Positions 1 through 12,340 are shown, counted from the first letter of the stretch. The stretch is 64,000 bases of DNA from Pegoplata infirma (GCA_963921195.1 OY992537.1:49047943-49111942); one strand, 5' to 3'. The notes: generated from the letters alone by a model not told the origin. Numbers and translations: made by a program.

Positions 1-752
1 AAATTTGGAGCATTTTAAAGCATTTGATTCTTTCATAATTTTTTTTTTTTCCATCAAAAATTTTTTTTTATCAACATTTTTTTGTTCTACATCTAAAACT
101 CTTTTTCATTAAAATTTTTTTCCCCCTTTTTTTTTTTTTTTGTTTTTTTTTTTTTTTTTAAATTTGCTGCCAAAAAGTTTTTAATGAAGAAGAATAAATT
201 TTGATGAAAAAAAGTTAATAAAAAAAATTTATTTGTGAAAAAAATGTTGGTGAAAAAAAAAAATAATTTTTGTTTATTAAATTTTTTTTTATCAATTTTT
301 TTCCATCAAGACTTATTTTTCTTCATTTAAAACTTTTTTGGCAGAAATTTTTTTTTTCATAAAAAAATTTTATTTCAGAAATTGTCATAAATGCATCTTT
401 TTAGTAGAGCCCTACAATAGGGCGGAGCGAGTCGAGAAATGCTTTTTCGCGAATTTCGCTTGGGCGCTATGCGGGATTGGTAAAAATAGATGCCAAAGCG
501 ATGTGGTTAAAGTTTCAGGATTTTTGCACTTCATCTCGGGGTCCCCCTTTTTTAAAATTTTTTTTAAAAAATTGTGGAAAATTCAAATTTTATCAAATCT
601 TCTTAATTTTGGATTTCATGAGGTGTAGTTATTCACATCTATTTAGATTTTAAATATCGGCTTTATAGGATTCCGCTTACCTCCAAAACCCTGAAGTGGA
701 AAAATATTCATACGTTTTGGCAAAACTCGAAAATAAACATTTTGCTACAATA
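1..752. other. AT-rich intron, no recognisable feature
   Basis: Long T runs at 40-330. A less AT-rich patch (AGGGCGGAGCGAGTCGAG, about 418-440) is unassigned. The preceding exon lies outside the window. Confidence 0.6.
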
Positions 753-1758
753 CACTCAAAAAAAGACTTAACTTAAACTTTTGAAAAATTTTCTCCAAAA
801 TAGTTTATTAATTTTCCCACAATTTAGTTAAATTAAACTAAAAGTTGGCAAAATTTCTTAACTAAATATTTTAGTTCATGTACTGTGAAATAGACCATTA
901 TTTTCCTTAAATGGAATTTCATAATCTTACCGCCAAAGAAATTTTTACTAAATATATGAAAAAAATCTTTATCTTTAAGACATATTCCTCTTCTTTAGTT
1001 TTTAAGACGTAATTTTCTACCAATTAGTTGATCTTCTAAAATATGAGGAAGTTTTTTTCACTATTTTAGTGGAAAGTTTCAAGTTTTTTTCAAAAAACTT
1101 CAAATGGCGATATCTCGAAAACTAAGCCAGATAGAGCAAAATGCAGCATCTCCATTATATCGTCCTCCTCACATGTGTGGCCCTCAATGGGTTCTAAATT
1201 TATATTTAAAAAAAATTGACATTCCCGAAAATTTTAAAATTTTCCTATCTGTAAATATTGCCAACACAACAAAAAGTTCAAAAGCATTTTTGTAGCTCTT
1301 AACACTTAGAACAAGACCGCCAAATACCCAAAAGCTCTCCAAATAATAGTTTTACAGTTATCAAGTTTTTAAAATTCTAAAGACTCCAGTGGTCCCCTAA
1401 ATTAACGTATGTATCTCAAGAACTAAGCAAGGTAGAGCGAAATGGACAACAATTTTAGATCAAAAACTATGACAACTCTTAAGCAAACCAACTGGGTATG
1501 GGCCCATCTGGGCCTGAACCTATCGGGTCCGAACGTAATGGGGTCTCCACCCTATCGGGTCCTTAAATGTGTATGAACTAAATTGAAATACATTCTTTTC
1601 CAAATTTTAATTTAAATTGGCATAAAATTAAAAATTTTTTTTATCCTTATTTTTAAGAAAAATATGAACTTAAAAGAAAAAAAAACATGGCAATGGAGCT
1701 AAATCAATATCAATTTTCCTTGAATTTTCCCATTTATTAGTTAATTTTTTTCTGAGTG
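753..1758 (+). mobile_element. CACTCA-terminal repeat, family A (full copy)
   Basis: It begins TA/CACTCAAAAAAAGACTTAAC and ends ...TTTTTTTCTGAGTG. The first 200 bp reiterate TTTAGTTAA and its complement TTAACTAAA. The middle carries the family hallmark ATGGCGATATCTCGAAAAC. Related copies lie at 6667-8735, 8740-9930 (reverse) and 14973-16056. Confidence 0.75.
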
Positions 1759-1935
1759 CATACAACAAATTACATTAAAACTGCAAAATATGATTTTTGT
1801 TCTTCCTGACTTGGAAAAAAGGCTATTCTAGGATTCCAAAACCATTATTGGAAAAAATACGAAATTCTTAAAAAAAAAATTAAAAAAATTTTTTGAAACT
1901 TATTTGATAAAATTATCGTGACATCCAATCGAGAA

Positions 1936-2515
1936 AATATTTTCCGAACTTACAAGGGAAGTCTCCCTGGTGTCACCCTCCGATCTTCATGAAATTTGGA
2001 TATGTTGTCATTTTTAGTGCGGGTCGATTTGTATGGGGGGAAATTGACCTTTTTCAGTTTTTTACGATTTACGCCTAATTTAACAAAATTAATATAGGCA
2101 TGTTTGGTATCAGATTAAAGGTATTAAAAATACTTATCTCGTGGTGCTAACAACGGGCCAAAGAAGTTCATATTTTTCGACTTATTAACAAAAATGTTCT
2201 AAAATTTTGAAATTTTACTCATTATGACAAAAAGTTGTGCATGTTTGGAAATGTTCTTAGCATACGCCGATAGGTTTTCCAAAGACCTTTAATTTGGTAT
2301 GTAACATGACTAGGTTTCCTTGCATAATATAGGAGATAAACGAAAAAAACTGAAAAATGGCCTTGTCTTCCCCCCTCCTTTTTTCCTCCTAAATATGAAT
2401 TTGAGCCGCTAAAAAAAATACGAGTCCCTTTATTTTTTCTGCTCTACAAAATAAAACCAATTCCATAAAGATCCGCTGGTGGCACTAGGGAGACTTCCCT
2501 TGTTAGATAATTTTC
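1936..2515. repeat. Foldback with about 55-bp arms
   Basis: ACAAGGGAAGTCTCCCT near 1952 returns inverted near 2485-2505, with flanking sequence (GGATCT/AGATCC) continuing the match. The arms are imperfect and the interior, with a poly-pyrimidine-rich CTTCCCCCCTCC block at about 2368, is unrecognised. Confidence 0.6.
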
Positions 2516-2744
2516 GAAGCTTAGAAAACTTTTCAAAATTGTTTATGGTGGGCTCATTTGAACTACCTGTGACACAAAAATGGTAAAATTGTTTAACAAA
2601 TAAATATACAAAAAAACGTTAAAAAATTGATTTTTTTAGAGGTGGGTTTAGATTTTCAAAGGGAAACTTTTGCTCATTCCCGATTTTGCTCATTTCCGAA
2701 GTTAACCAGCCTATGACCATAACACATATTCGACCCAAACTTCA

Positions 2745-2938
2745 GTAGTCTAGCTGTTTTAGTTAGGACTTCATTGACAGGCGGACGGACGACGGACACA
2801 CTGACATCGATAGAATGTCTTAGAATTTATCATCGATCAATAATATAATACTTTATGGGGTCCCCATCCGATATTTCGATGAGTTATATACACGGAATGA
2901 CACAGTGAGTATACCCCCATACGGTAGTTGGAGGGTAA
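2745..2938 (+). mobile_element. mini-me/INE-1-like core, degraded
   Basis: GACGGACGACGGACAC is followed by the core CATCGATAGAATGTCTTAGA, ACTTTATGGGGTCC, ATATTTCGATGAGTTA and a GTTGGAGGGTA terminus. These landmarks recur in order at 9350-9520 and 17930-18116. The 5' portion of the element is not recognisable here. Confidence 0.6.
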
Positions 2939-3476
2939 ACAAAAATTTCGGAACTTGGAAATTTAGTAAAAAAAAATCTAAACCCATTTTAAGAATTTTT
3001 TTCTCCAATTCTCCAAAAAAATTGGCAAAGATCTTTGAAAAGGGACTTTAAAAAATGTTCAAAGATTTCGAAACTTAGAAAATTTTTCAAATTTTTTTTT
3101 CTTAAAAATAATTTTTATTTCAAAACACAGAAAAAAAAAATAAAAATGCTTATGTCCGGGACTCCACAAATTTTGGAATTTTTTCAATATTTTTAAGTTT
3201 TTTTCAAAAATCATTTCTTACGAATTTTTTTACTACAAAACGCAAAAGATGTGTCTGGGACTTAGAAAACTTTAAAAATTTGTTCGGAACTTATTAAAAA
3301 TTTGTTTTGTACTTTTGGCTCCGGTCACGGGATAAGTATTTTTTTAGACAGTTTAGTGTTAATTCCAATAATCATCTGTCAGCTGATAGGCATTTTGGGG
3401 ACGTGTCCCGTTTTCACCAGTCACGGGAAAGGTGATTTCGGATCGAGAGACACATTTTTCATGAAGGGTAGTTATT

Positions 3477-4013
3477 CACTCAAAAAATTATGACACTTGA
3501 TTCCACTGCAAAAGACAATTAACACAACTACATTTGTTGTTGTTTATTTGTCTACTACAGTTTACGGTACAATTAACCAAAAAATGTTGTTATTTTTAAC
3601 TATTGCTTAACAGCTACAAAAAACGGTAAAAAATCTTCCAATTGCAATTGTTTTTACTGTAACACAAATTGTCTGAATTTTTTAATTAACAAAAAAAAAA
3701 CTTCTATACGGTTACAATTGTTTGTTAATAAAATTCCTGCTGCATCTGACACTTTCAACCCCGTTAAACACATCCAGTTTTCTAAAAATTTCTAGAAAAT
3801 TATAAGTATTTTAACTAATTAAAAAAACTAACTAAAACAAATGTTACTACAATGTAGTAATTGTTATTAATTATTTTTAAAACGACTACAAAAAGTAGTT
3901 GTTTGAGATTTTTCATACAAAAGCAACTGAAATTGTAGTTGAAAACAACAACTACTACTTACTACACAAATGACCTTCATGTAGCAACTGCAATAATTTT
4001 CTTATTGTAAGTG
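3477..4013 (+). mobile_element. MITE of the CACTCA group, AACAACTACA theme
   Basis: It starts CACTCAAAAAATTATGAC and ends CTTATTGTAAGTG. The interior repeats variants of ACAACTACA and TGTAGTTGTT in both orientations. A reverse-orientation relative lies at 51476-51858, sharing CCACTGCAAAAGACA and CAACTACTACTT-like blocks. Confidence 0.6.
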
Positions 4014-4223
4014 TTGCCCCTAGCATGTTTGGACTGGCACCCTATTGGGTATTAAATGGTCGGTATGGACTGGCCATATTTTTGTTGTTGTTGTTTTGAT
4101 TCGGAAAATGAGTTTTATCATAGTTAAATCCCCTATTTTTGTTATTAAATCAATAAAGTTTTTAATTATATGAACTAAAGTTTTTTTGTCAGATAATTCA
4201 TTAATTTCTCCTTTCAATTACAG

Positions 4224-4457
4224 GTTAAATATTCCATAGTACAACAACCCAATCAAAAAGGTACTAAATTTACAGTGGACGAAGAAACTGGTGAAGTGTC
4301 AACCAATAAAGTATTCGATCGTGAGGGTGATGATGGTAAATTTGTATCGGTAACTGTCAAGGCCACCGATCAGGGAGAACCCAGTTTGGAAGGTGTTTGT
4401 TCATTTACCGTAGAAATAACCGATGTTAATGACAATCCACCCCTATTTGATCGTCAG
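4224..4457 (+). CDS. CadN: CadN exon: cadherin repeat segment (constitutive)
   Basis: This 234-nt exon encodes 78 residues of the extracellular cadherin-repeat array of a classical insect N-cadherin, a membrane adhesion protein that guides axon targeting. It starts after a pyrimidine-rich acceptor (CTCCTTTCAATTACAG) and ends at CAG/GTATGT, both ends in phase 0. Visible cadherin landmarks, in order: a TVDEETGEV strand, the FDRE motif, an ATDQGEPSLEG turn, and the calcium-binding linker DVNDNPP close to the end. The 62-bp intron that follows is very short beside the 23-33 kb introns downstream. There is no start codon here, because this is an internal exon. The neighbouring exon sequences look like Drosophila CadN as I remember it. 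The tandem paralogue CadN2 cannot be fully excluded without an alignment. Confidence 0.93.
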
Positions 4458-4519
4458 GTATGTTTAATAAATATAATTCAAAAATTTTTTTTAAATAATT
4501 TTTTTCTTTCCGTCTCCAG

Positions 4520-4711
4520 AAATATGTTGAAAACGTCAAACAAGATGCTAGTATTGGTACAAATATTTTACGTGTTTCGGCTTCCGATGAAGATGCTGAT
4601 AATAACGGTGCTATTGTTTATAGTTTGAGTGCACCTTTTAATCCCAATGATTTGGAATATTTTGATATACAAGCTGAATCTGGTTGGATTGTTTTGAAAA
4701 AACCACTTGAC
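4520..4711 (+). CDS. CadN: CadN exon: cadherin repeat start, donor to the alternative pair
   Basis: This 192-nt exon (64 residues) follows an acceptor with a strong pyrimidine tract (TTTTTCTTTCCGTCTCCAG) and ends GAC/GTAAGT, a consensus donor, again phase 0 at both ends. It opens a new cadherin repeat: an ENVKQDASIGT strand, then the calcium-site stretch SASDEDADNNGA, then FDIQAESGWIVLKKPLD. The final LD is completed by RDRY or RETY at the start of either alternative exon downstream, rebuilding the LDRE-x-Y-x-L motif of cadherin repeats. That fit is the main evidence that both downstream exons belong to this transcript. The next intron is 23.2 kb if the proximal alternative is chosen and 32.7 kb if the distal one is. 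Confidence 0.94.
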
Positions 4712-5129
4712 GTAAGTTTTTGTTAACTAAATTTTCTTTTTAAATTTATGTTTTTATAAACAAATTTTAAGTTATTTTTTTTGGATTATGTTTAAAATCT
4801 TTCTACAGGAAAGAAACTAACACTTTTTAGTTGAAAGTACTAACATTTTTTTTAAAAAGTATAATTTACTGCAAAATTTTGGGTATTTTTTTGGGCTTTT
4901 AATTTTTCTGTTATGTTAACACTATGACTACATAGGAGAAATTCTGCGTATTTTACACATAAAATATGTAAAAATACACATTTAATATGTAAAATTACAA
5001 ATTACAAAAAAAATCGATTAGTTCCAATAAATATAAAAATTAATAGTAGATTTTAGTTTAATTTTTTTTTACATTTTTTGGTCTTGAAATACTTATTTAA
5101 AGTTTTAGCTATTAATTTGCAAATTGCTA

Positions 5130-5780
5130 CACTCAAAATAAATTCTCTGTCCAATCAGCAGAAAAATCTGCTGAAAATACACCCATTTTGAGCCATATGA
5201 GAAATCTGCTGATTTTAGCAGACACGGTTTGCTAAATATCTGTCATAAGAGGTGAATAAATATAACAAAAAAAAAAAAAAAACATACGCCGCCAGCCAGC
5301 ATCGAACTCGCCACCTTCCGATTTGAAAGTACACTTCTTAACCACTAGGCTACGGAAGCTTATACTTTTTTCTGGCGTTTTAGTTATTAAACATGTGTGT
5401 TGTTCGACAGCAGAGAAATCTGATTTTAGCAGAAATATCTGCTGATTTTAGCAGAAAAATCTGCTGATTTTAGCAGAACAATCTGCTGATTTCAGCAGAA
5501 CAATCTGCTGATTTCAGCAGAGCAATCTGCTGATTTCAGCAGAGCAATCTGCTGACAATCTGTTCTGCTTTTTTTTTATATAAAAAAAATTCTTGAAAAA
5601 ATAATGAAATTCAGCAAACAAAATCAGTATAAACATAGTAAAATGTCTGTTATTTTCTTAAACTGAATGACAGAGATTTTACTAAAAATATCCTTCTCAG
5701 CAGAACAATCTGCTAAAAGATTGCTAATTTAAATTGAAAGTCGTTTTACAGATTTTTTGACAGAGTTTTTCTTCTGAGTG
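5130..5780. mobile_element. TA-flanked MITE built from AGCAGATT words
   Basis: The 651-bp element lies between TA dinucleotides (5128-5129 and 5781-5782). Its ends are imperfect 22-bp inverted repeats, CACTCAAAATAAATTCTCT and CACTCAGAAGAAAAACTCT. The interior repeats TCTGCTGATTTTAGCAGA at least eight times at 5400-5560. It contains a tRNA-like module at 5285-5359. AGCAGA-type words also occur near 45310-45390, suggesting a related relic there. Confidence 0.75.
5285..5359 (-). repeat. tRNA-like (SINE-type) module inside a MITE
   Basis: On the minus strand an A-box-like TAGCCTAGTGGTTAAG is followed 30 nt later by a B-box-like GAGTTCGATGC. The acceptor stem does not close, so it is a tRNA-derived relic rather than a gene. 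Confidence 0.5.
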
Positions 5781-5927
5781 TAGAAAACTAACTAATATTT
5801 CTAGCTTAATTTAAAGTTTTGCCGAGAGATAAAATTTAAAGCATTAACAGTAGTTAGCTTAGAAGGCGATTTGTTCAGCTTTGTAAAAAAAATATGTCTC
5901 ATTCATTAAATTAAATAAAAAATCGTT

Positions 5928-6180
5928 CAAATTCTGATTAATTTTTATTAAAAAATAAAAATTGTTTTATTCGACCTTTAAAATATTATATTTTGAGGAT
6001 GTTTATTCTGGCTCGAGGTCATTATTTTCTTTACTTATTAAAACCATGATATTCTCATAGCATAATTTTCAAGAAAAATTATTGTTTTGTTTTAAATTTA
6101 TTTATGTTGGTCATTTTTGCAAGACTTAATCGACACGTGTTTCGGAATTTGTCAAGATTCCATTGTCAAGATTATTTAGC
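5928..6180 (-). mobile_element. Retroelement 3'-end-like repeat (CACGTGTCGATTAAG family)
   Basis: It is homologous to both arms of the palindrome at 32152-32475. On the minus strand it reads TCCGAAACACGTGTCGATTAAG and ends ...AATAAAAATTAATCAGAA. A direct repeat of its last 68 bp (5928-5995) occurs at 6467-6535. The look is that of a retrotransposon 3' untranslated region; the family is unidentified. Confidence 0.5.
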
Positions 6181-6666
6181 AAAAATAGAAACGATTTACT
6201 ACAAAGTAGCAAACGAGTCTAATGACAAATCGTTTAGTGCACAAACTAGCATATTAATACATATTCGCCTCTATTCGCAATGAGAATTAGAAAGACGAAG
6301 AAATTGTACCATGCTAATAAGGCAACGATTATCAATAACCAACAAAAATATTTAAAACAATTTTACATACGATAGTCCATTGGACTACAACAATATGTTT
6401 TTGTGTTTTTGTTGTAACAAATACTCCATATTAGGGTTATTCATCACATGGCGTGCCAACCATTATGTTCAAATTCTGATTAATTTTTATTAAAAAATAA
6501 AAATTGTTTTACTCGACCTTTTAAATATTATATTCAAAAAAATCGTTCTTTAAATTATAAAGGATAAAAACTCATATTCCTCTTCAATAATTGCAAACTT
6601 AGACAATTTTTTAGGTAAAAATTTTATTTCATATACTGTTAAATAGTCCATTATTTTCCTTAAATG

Positions 6667-8735
6667 CACTCAAAAAAAAAGACTTAACTTAAACTTTGGA
6701 AAATTTTTTTTCAAAATAGTTTATAAATTTCCCAACAATTTAGTTAAATTTAACTAAAAGTTTGGAAATTTTCTTAAGTGCTAGGAAAAATTTAAGTTCA
6801 TGTACTGTTAAATAGTCCATTATTTTTATATATCGGACCAGGGGGAAAAAAGTTCCCCCTTGAAGAACTTAACTTACCTCTGAAAAACGCCAAATTTTCA
6901 CAGGTTTTTTTTGTATTTTTGCTAAGCAAATACAACAATTTGATGTCAGAAAAAGTTCAAGGCCCTGCACTTGGACTTAGGAAATAAAAAGAAATCGTTT
7001 TTTGCCCGCCCTCTTTTGTGGGCGTGGATATTAAAAATGTTTTTAAATAATGAAAAAAAGCATAATAAATGAATTTTTGAACATTTACAGCATGGGGTTA
7101 TGTGTCCCCCAATGACCCCTACTGACCCCCCCCCCCCCAAAAAACGCCCCTGCAATTTTTTTTATATGTTGGAGGGTATTATAGATTCGGCACAGCCGAA
7201 TTTAACACTCACTTGTTCTTAATTGGAATTCCCAAATACATGGAAGAAATTCTTACCGCCAAAAAAAATTTCCCTAAATATATGACAATAATCTTTATTT
7301 TTGAGACATATTCCTCTTCTTTAGTTTGAGGACGTAATTTTCTACCAATTAGTTCATTTTCTTAGATTTGAGGAATTTTTTCCACTATTTTAGTAAAATT
7401 TTAATATCTCGGCCAATTTGTTTTTCACACACTAAAAAAAAAGACTTAACTTAAACATTGGAAAAATTTTCAACAAAATAGCTCATAAATTTTCCCACAA
7501 TTACGTTAAACTTAACTAATTAATTTGGAAAATTTTCTTAACTTTTAGGAAAAAAATTTAACAAAATTTAAATTTTAATTAACTTAGTTTTTTTTAATTT
7601 TAATTAATGTTTTTGATGCAGAGAAGTTTTACTCATAAAATGTATTTAACTAAAACTTTGTAAATTTACAGAGTTTTTTTTTTTAAATTTTGAACTCAAA
7701 AATGCATTTAACTAAAACTTTGTAAACTTACAGAGTTTTTTTGGTAAAATTATTTTCGGTTTTATCAATATTTTACCGATAATTCTATAAATTTACTTTT
7801 TTTATCGAAATCATTTTACAGAGTTTTCTTCGTAAAATAACAAAAAATCTTGCTGGTTGGAAATCTGTGGTATTTTCTGCTGGCTAAGCAGAGTATCTCT
7901 GTAATTTAACATAGTGATTATTTTGAGTGCATAAAAAAAAATCTTTTTTTTTTTAATACATATTCCTCTTCTTTAGTTTTAGGACGTAATTTTCTACCAA
8001 TTAGTTCATCTTCTTAGATTTCAGGAAGTTTTTTTCACTATTTCAGTAAAATTTTTATATCTGGGGGAATTTTTTTTTTTTTTAAACTCAAAATGAAGAT
8101 ATCTCGAAAACTAAGCCAGATAGAGCAAAACGGAGGCCATTTTTGGTTCTTTGGACCCTTATAGCACTGCCGCTCCTCTTTACATGTGTGATCCTAACTT
8201 TGGATTTCAAAAAGTCACTCCCTAATATTTTTAAACGTTTATAACTCGGTAAATATTGCCAACTCAACAAATGTTCAAACACTTAGAAGAAGACCGTCAA
8301 ATACCATCTCCGAGCAATATTTTTAAGGTTATCGAGTTTTTAAAATTCTCAAGACCCCAGTGGGCCCCTAAATTCACGTATCTCAAAAACTAGAACTAAG
8401 CAAGGTAGAGCGAAACGGACAAAAATGTTGGATCAAAAACTATGATGATTCTTAAGGACCCCAACTAAGTCCGGGCCCATCGGGGTATGAACCTATCGGG
8501 TCCGAACCCTATTGGGTCTTCACCCAATCGGGTCCTCAAATATGTTTGAACTAAATTGAATTCAATTTTTTTCCATTTTTTAGTTCCAATTGGCATAATA
8601 GTAAAAACAAATTTCTTTCCTTATTATTAAGAAACATTTGAACTTAAAAGAAGGAAAACATGGCAATGCAGATAAATCATTATTAATTTTCCTTGAATTT
8701 AGTTTGTTTTCCCATTTTTTATTTCATTTTTTCTG
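6667..8735 (+). mobile_element. Family A element interrupted by two insertions
   Basis: The copy begins CACTCAAAAAAAAAGACTTA and ends TTTTTTCTGAGTCC. It is split at about 6830-7212 by unrelated DNA ending in a hairpin terminus (TTCGGCACAGCCGAA, then CACTTGTT). It is split again at 7430-7929 by a smaller CACT...GAGTG element. Segments on both sides continue the order seen in the uninterrupted copies. Confidence 0.65.
7430..7929. mobile_element. 500-bp CACT-terminal insert nested in family A
   Basis: It starts CACTAAAAAAAAAGACTTAA and ends AACATAGTGATTATTTTGAGTG. It includes the theme AACTAAAACTTTGTAAA repeated twice (about 7650 and 7710). The host family A sequence resumes after it. Confidence 0.55.
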
Positions 8736-8739
8736 AGTC

Positions 8740-9930
8740 CATTTCGCTTACCTTGCTTAGTTTTTGAGATACGAAAATGTATATGCCCAATAAGGTCTTG
8801 CGAGTCTTAAAAACTGGATGACTCAAAAACTTCGAACAAAATTTTGGATTTTTTCAAATTTTTAAAATAAAATTAAACAAGTAAAAAAGTTAAATTCTGC
8901 CTTGCCGAATGTAGTGATACCCCCCCCCACAATTTCAAAAAGATTATTGCAAAAACTTTATTAAAAAGGAAATTACTTTTGAAGAAAAAAAATTTTTTGG
9001 AAAAAAAATTTCCGCCAAAAAAAAATTTTGGTAAAAAAAAAATCCGCGATTTTTTTCTTTGTTTGTCAAAAAAATATGTTCGTACTTCTTAAAATACCAT
9101 TTGGTGTTCAATTATGTTCACATATGTCAACCAGAAGCCGAATAAAAGCATTTTGTATTTTTAGGTTATGTAGAATGTACTGAAATTTTTGATGTGTGCT
9201 TACATTTTCGTTCATAACTTTTGAACCGCTGAACCAATATCGCTCAAATGCAATACCAAACTTCTCGGGAGAACTTCCAATAAATATGTTAAGTTTCAGT
9301 CATCTCTGTGCAATATTTCGTCAGTGACAGCATTTTCCACAGACAGACAGACAGACAGATAGACAGACAGACAGAAGGACAGACGGACATCGCTAGAATG
9401 TCTTAAAATCGATCGGGCATCATGAATATATATACTTTATGGGGTCCCAGATCGATATTTCGATGAGTTACAAACGGAATGACAAACTTATATATACCCT
9501 TTATCACTAAGTGGAGAGTATTAAAAAGTCTTGCGATAAATTATTTGATCTATTTCGCTCTATCTGACTTTGTTTTCGAGATATCGACCTTATAAGTTGT
9601 AAACTAAAACTGAGGAAAAAATGATTCTAAATTCTAAGAAGATTAATATGATGAACTTATTTGTAGTAAATTAGTCATAAAACTGAATTTTCGAACTTCA
9701 TTTTGTTAGCTTTAAGAAATATGTCCTAAAAATAAAGATTTTTTATCGTATATTTAGGGAAAATTTCTTATGAACTTTTTTTTAACTATTTATGAGTATG
9801 TGATCTAACGTTTTTTCTTCATGGTATGGAAAATTGCCTAAATTTCAGTTAAATTTTACTAAATTTAAGAAAAACTAATGAACTATTTTAAGGAAAATTT
9901 GTCGCAAATTTTAGTCATATATGTATTTTA
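8740..9930 (-). mobile_element. Family A element in reverse, interrupted by mini-me
   Basis: The minus strand reproduces family A, including GATATCTCGAAAACAAAG-type and CTCAAAAACTAAGCAAGG blocks. It lies head to head with the + copy that ends at 8735. The mini-me at 8878-9522 separates its two parts. Confidence 0.55.
8878..9522 (+). mobile_element. mini-me/INE-1-like element with GACA microsatellite
   Basis: It starts CAAGTAAAAAAGTTAAATTC with a hairpin-like GCCTTGCCGAA, contains CATAACTTTTGAACCGCTGA, a GACA repeat (about 9348-9375), the core CATCGCTAGAATGTCTTAAA, ACTTTATGGGGTCC, and ends at GTGGAGAGTATTA. The mini-me family of flies carries a GTCY microsatellite and is regarded as Helentron-related; the assignment rests on that pattern. 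Confidence 0.7.
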
Positions 9931-10639
9931 ATAACTGTCCTGCTCACTTGAAAGGCTAAGAAAAAAAAAATATTTTATTTTTTAATTCTTAAGAACTAGG
10001 CATTTTTAACGTACTCTAAATGTTCTGTAGAGTACAGGAGTATTTTTCTGGTACATAGTTAGAATCGTAAAAACCTAACTGCTATTTTTTAATATAATTG
10101 TAGATAAAATAATTATATTGCAATACAAGTATCAATTGTTTGTCATTTCTTTCAACAAATACTCATAGAGTTTTTGCATTAAAAAAATCGGTCATATTCA
10201 GGATTGAATTTTCAGGCCGTTTCGGGGAATACGATGTTCTACATCGTCAGAATTCTTTTTAAAGGCGTATTTATATTGATGGAATACATTTATATTCTAA
10301 TTTTTTTGCCGTCGGCAATTGTTAAATGCAGTTTTTGTTTTTATATCTATTAGAAGACAAGTTTTCTCGTACAAAGGGTGGGGTTATCAAGTTTAGTTTT
10401 TTATAATCAATTTTATTACATCTAAAAGACTTAACATAACTAGTTTTTATATGGTTCATCAGCAGGCCTGGATTACCCTTAAGGCAAAGTAGGCAACTGC
10501 CTAGGGGCCACACATGGGCTAGGGGCCCACGATCTGAGTGTTTTTTTTTTTAATGCAAATTTTGTCCCAAGGATTTAAGAACGACTTGTTAGTGTGCATC
10601 GGTGCCCCTTTTTCGATTTGGATTTTTTTAATTTAAGAT

Positions 10640-11340
10640 ACAACAACGAATTCTGAGAATTAAAAAAAAATTTCAAGAACTAAGAACTTTTTTGATAGGA
10701 AAAATTTTTCAGAATCTAAAATTTTTTCGATACAAAAATGTTTGGAAATATTTCAGATTTTGAGAATAAAAAAATGTCTTGAAATTTCAGAGTTTTTCTA
10801 TAAAATAAATAGTAGTACTTTTTACTCTGGTTTTGATTTTTTTTTTCTAATTTAGAGACAAACGTTTTAAGATTTTGAGACATTTTTCGATAGAAAACTC
10901 GAAAATTCAGTAAAATTTTTCTAAAGAAATTGTCAGAGTCTAAATTTCTGGGACAGATTCAGATTCTAAAATATTTTGCTATAGAAAAATGCAGACATTT
11001 TTTTAAAAAATTTCAAGATTCTGAGACATTTTTCGATAGAAAATTCATAAATTATGAGAATTTTATTCTAAAGAAAAATTGTCAGATTCTAAAATTCTGA
11101 TTTTAAAAGATTTTGCTGTAGAATAATTGCTATACAAATTTTTGAATAAAAAACTCTCAGATGTTCTTCTATATAAGATTCTGAGACATTTGTTTTGGAA
11201 AAATTCATAGATTGTGGGAAATTTTTTTAATAAAAAAATTTTATTAAAAAATTTTTTTAATAAAAAAATTTAGATGCTGAAACATTTTTCCTGAAGAGAA
11301 ATTATCATATTCCTAACCATTGTTTTTTAAAGAAAAATTC
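10640..11340 (+). repeat. Degenerate minisatellite, CAGATTCTGAGACATTTTTC type
   Basis: Loose repeats of about 33-37 bp built from AGATTCTGAGACATTTTTCG and ATAGAAAA. The same sequence type fills 29830-30510 and, reversed, 48600-49750. Confidence 0.7.
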
Positions 11341-11364
11341 TCTAATTCTATTTTTTTTGTAGTA

Positions 11365-11931
11365 CACTCAAAAAAAAAAAACTGTAAAGTTAGCAAAAAA
11401 TTTAGTTAAATTTAACTAAAAAAACACCAGATTTTGAATCTACTAAATTTCTAGTTAATTTAACAAAAAATATTTAGTTAACTTTTCGTAGAATGAATGT
11501 AGCAAAAAAACCGTAATTTTAACTAAAAATTCAGCTGAAAATTCGTAACATTTTTTTATAGTTGAATTCAGCTAAACTTTTTGTAAAAAAATTTAAGTTT
11601 ATTTTATCTTTTTTTCACAGCATTAAGTTCAGCTTAAGTAGCACTTATGAGATTTGCATAAGAGGCTACAAAAGAAATGTTTAAAATTTTTCACTTGACA
11701 AAAATGTTACAAAAAATCAGCAAATTTATTAGTAAAAATTCGTAAACTCAGTTTTAAAGTCAACAAAAAAAATTAATTCAAAATTTGTACAAAACTAGTA
11801 TTTTCGTAAATTAAACTTAACTAAAAAAAGTAGTTAAAACGCTGATTTTAACTAAAAATTTGCTAAAAAGCCAGTAAACTCGAGTTAACAAAAAAAAGTT
11901 TGTTAACTTTACAGTTTTATTTTTTTGAGTG
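11365..11931. mobile_element. TA-flanked MITE, TTTAACTAAA theme
   Basis: Flanking TA at 11363-11364 and 11932-11933. Ends are CACTCAAAAAAAAAAAACTG and CAGTTTTATTTTTTTGAGTG. The interior reiterates AGTTAA, TTAACT and GTAAA words in both directions. It is inserted in the hAT element 10463-12332. Confidence 0.75.
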
Positions 11932-12340
11932 TAATTAAATAAATATCAATTAAAGGACTACGCTTTCAAAAATTAGATCGGTATTAGTCAACATTGACTT
12001 TGTTTTTATTTAAAGAAAAATTGTCTGATTCTAAAATTTTTTTTCAAAGAAATTAAAAAAAATATCGATTAAAGTGGCTACACTACGCTTTTAAAAATTA
12101 AATCAATAGAACCATACTCAAAAAAAGTTTATTTCAACTTATTTCGTGTAGAATTACACAATATGTTTAAATTGACCCTATTTGTAGGAAACTGGCCTCT
12201 TTTTAACTAGAGTGTAATTATGAACAAAATTACATTGCGGTAGAAAAAATATGACTTAGAAAGTATGAAAAGACTGAAGGGGACCTGAGACATGCATTGC
12301 CTAGGGGCCCCGACATGGTTAATCCGGCCCTGTTCATCAG

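Larger units (their letters stand above)
10463..12332. mobile_element. hAT-type element carrying a minisatellite and a nested MITE
   Basis: The ends are CAGGCCTGGATTA and, inverted, CAGGGCCGGATTAACC, with a shared CCTAGGGGCC block further in. TTCATCAG flanks both sides (10455-10462 and 12333-12340), fitting the hAT 8-bp rule. Inside are a degenerate minisatellite (10640-11340) and a TA-flanked MITE (11365-11931). No transposase coding is visible. Confidence 0.88.

Noticed and set aside
4020..4217. Minus-strand open frame just before the first cadherin exon
   Set aside because: It runs through intron and polypyrimidine sequence opposite the gene, with no recognisable domain.
6838..7155. hAT-like ends CAGGGGGAAAAAAG and AACGCCCCTG as one element
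   Set aside because: The sequences beside the two ends do not match, so no target duplication supports it.
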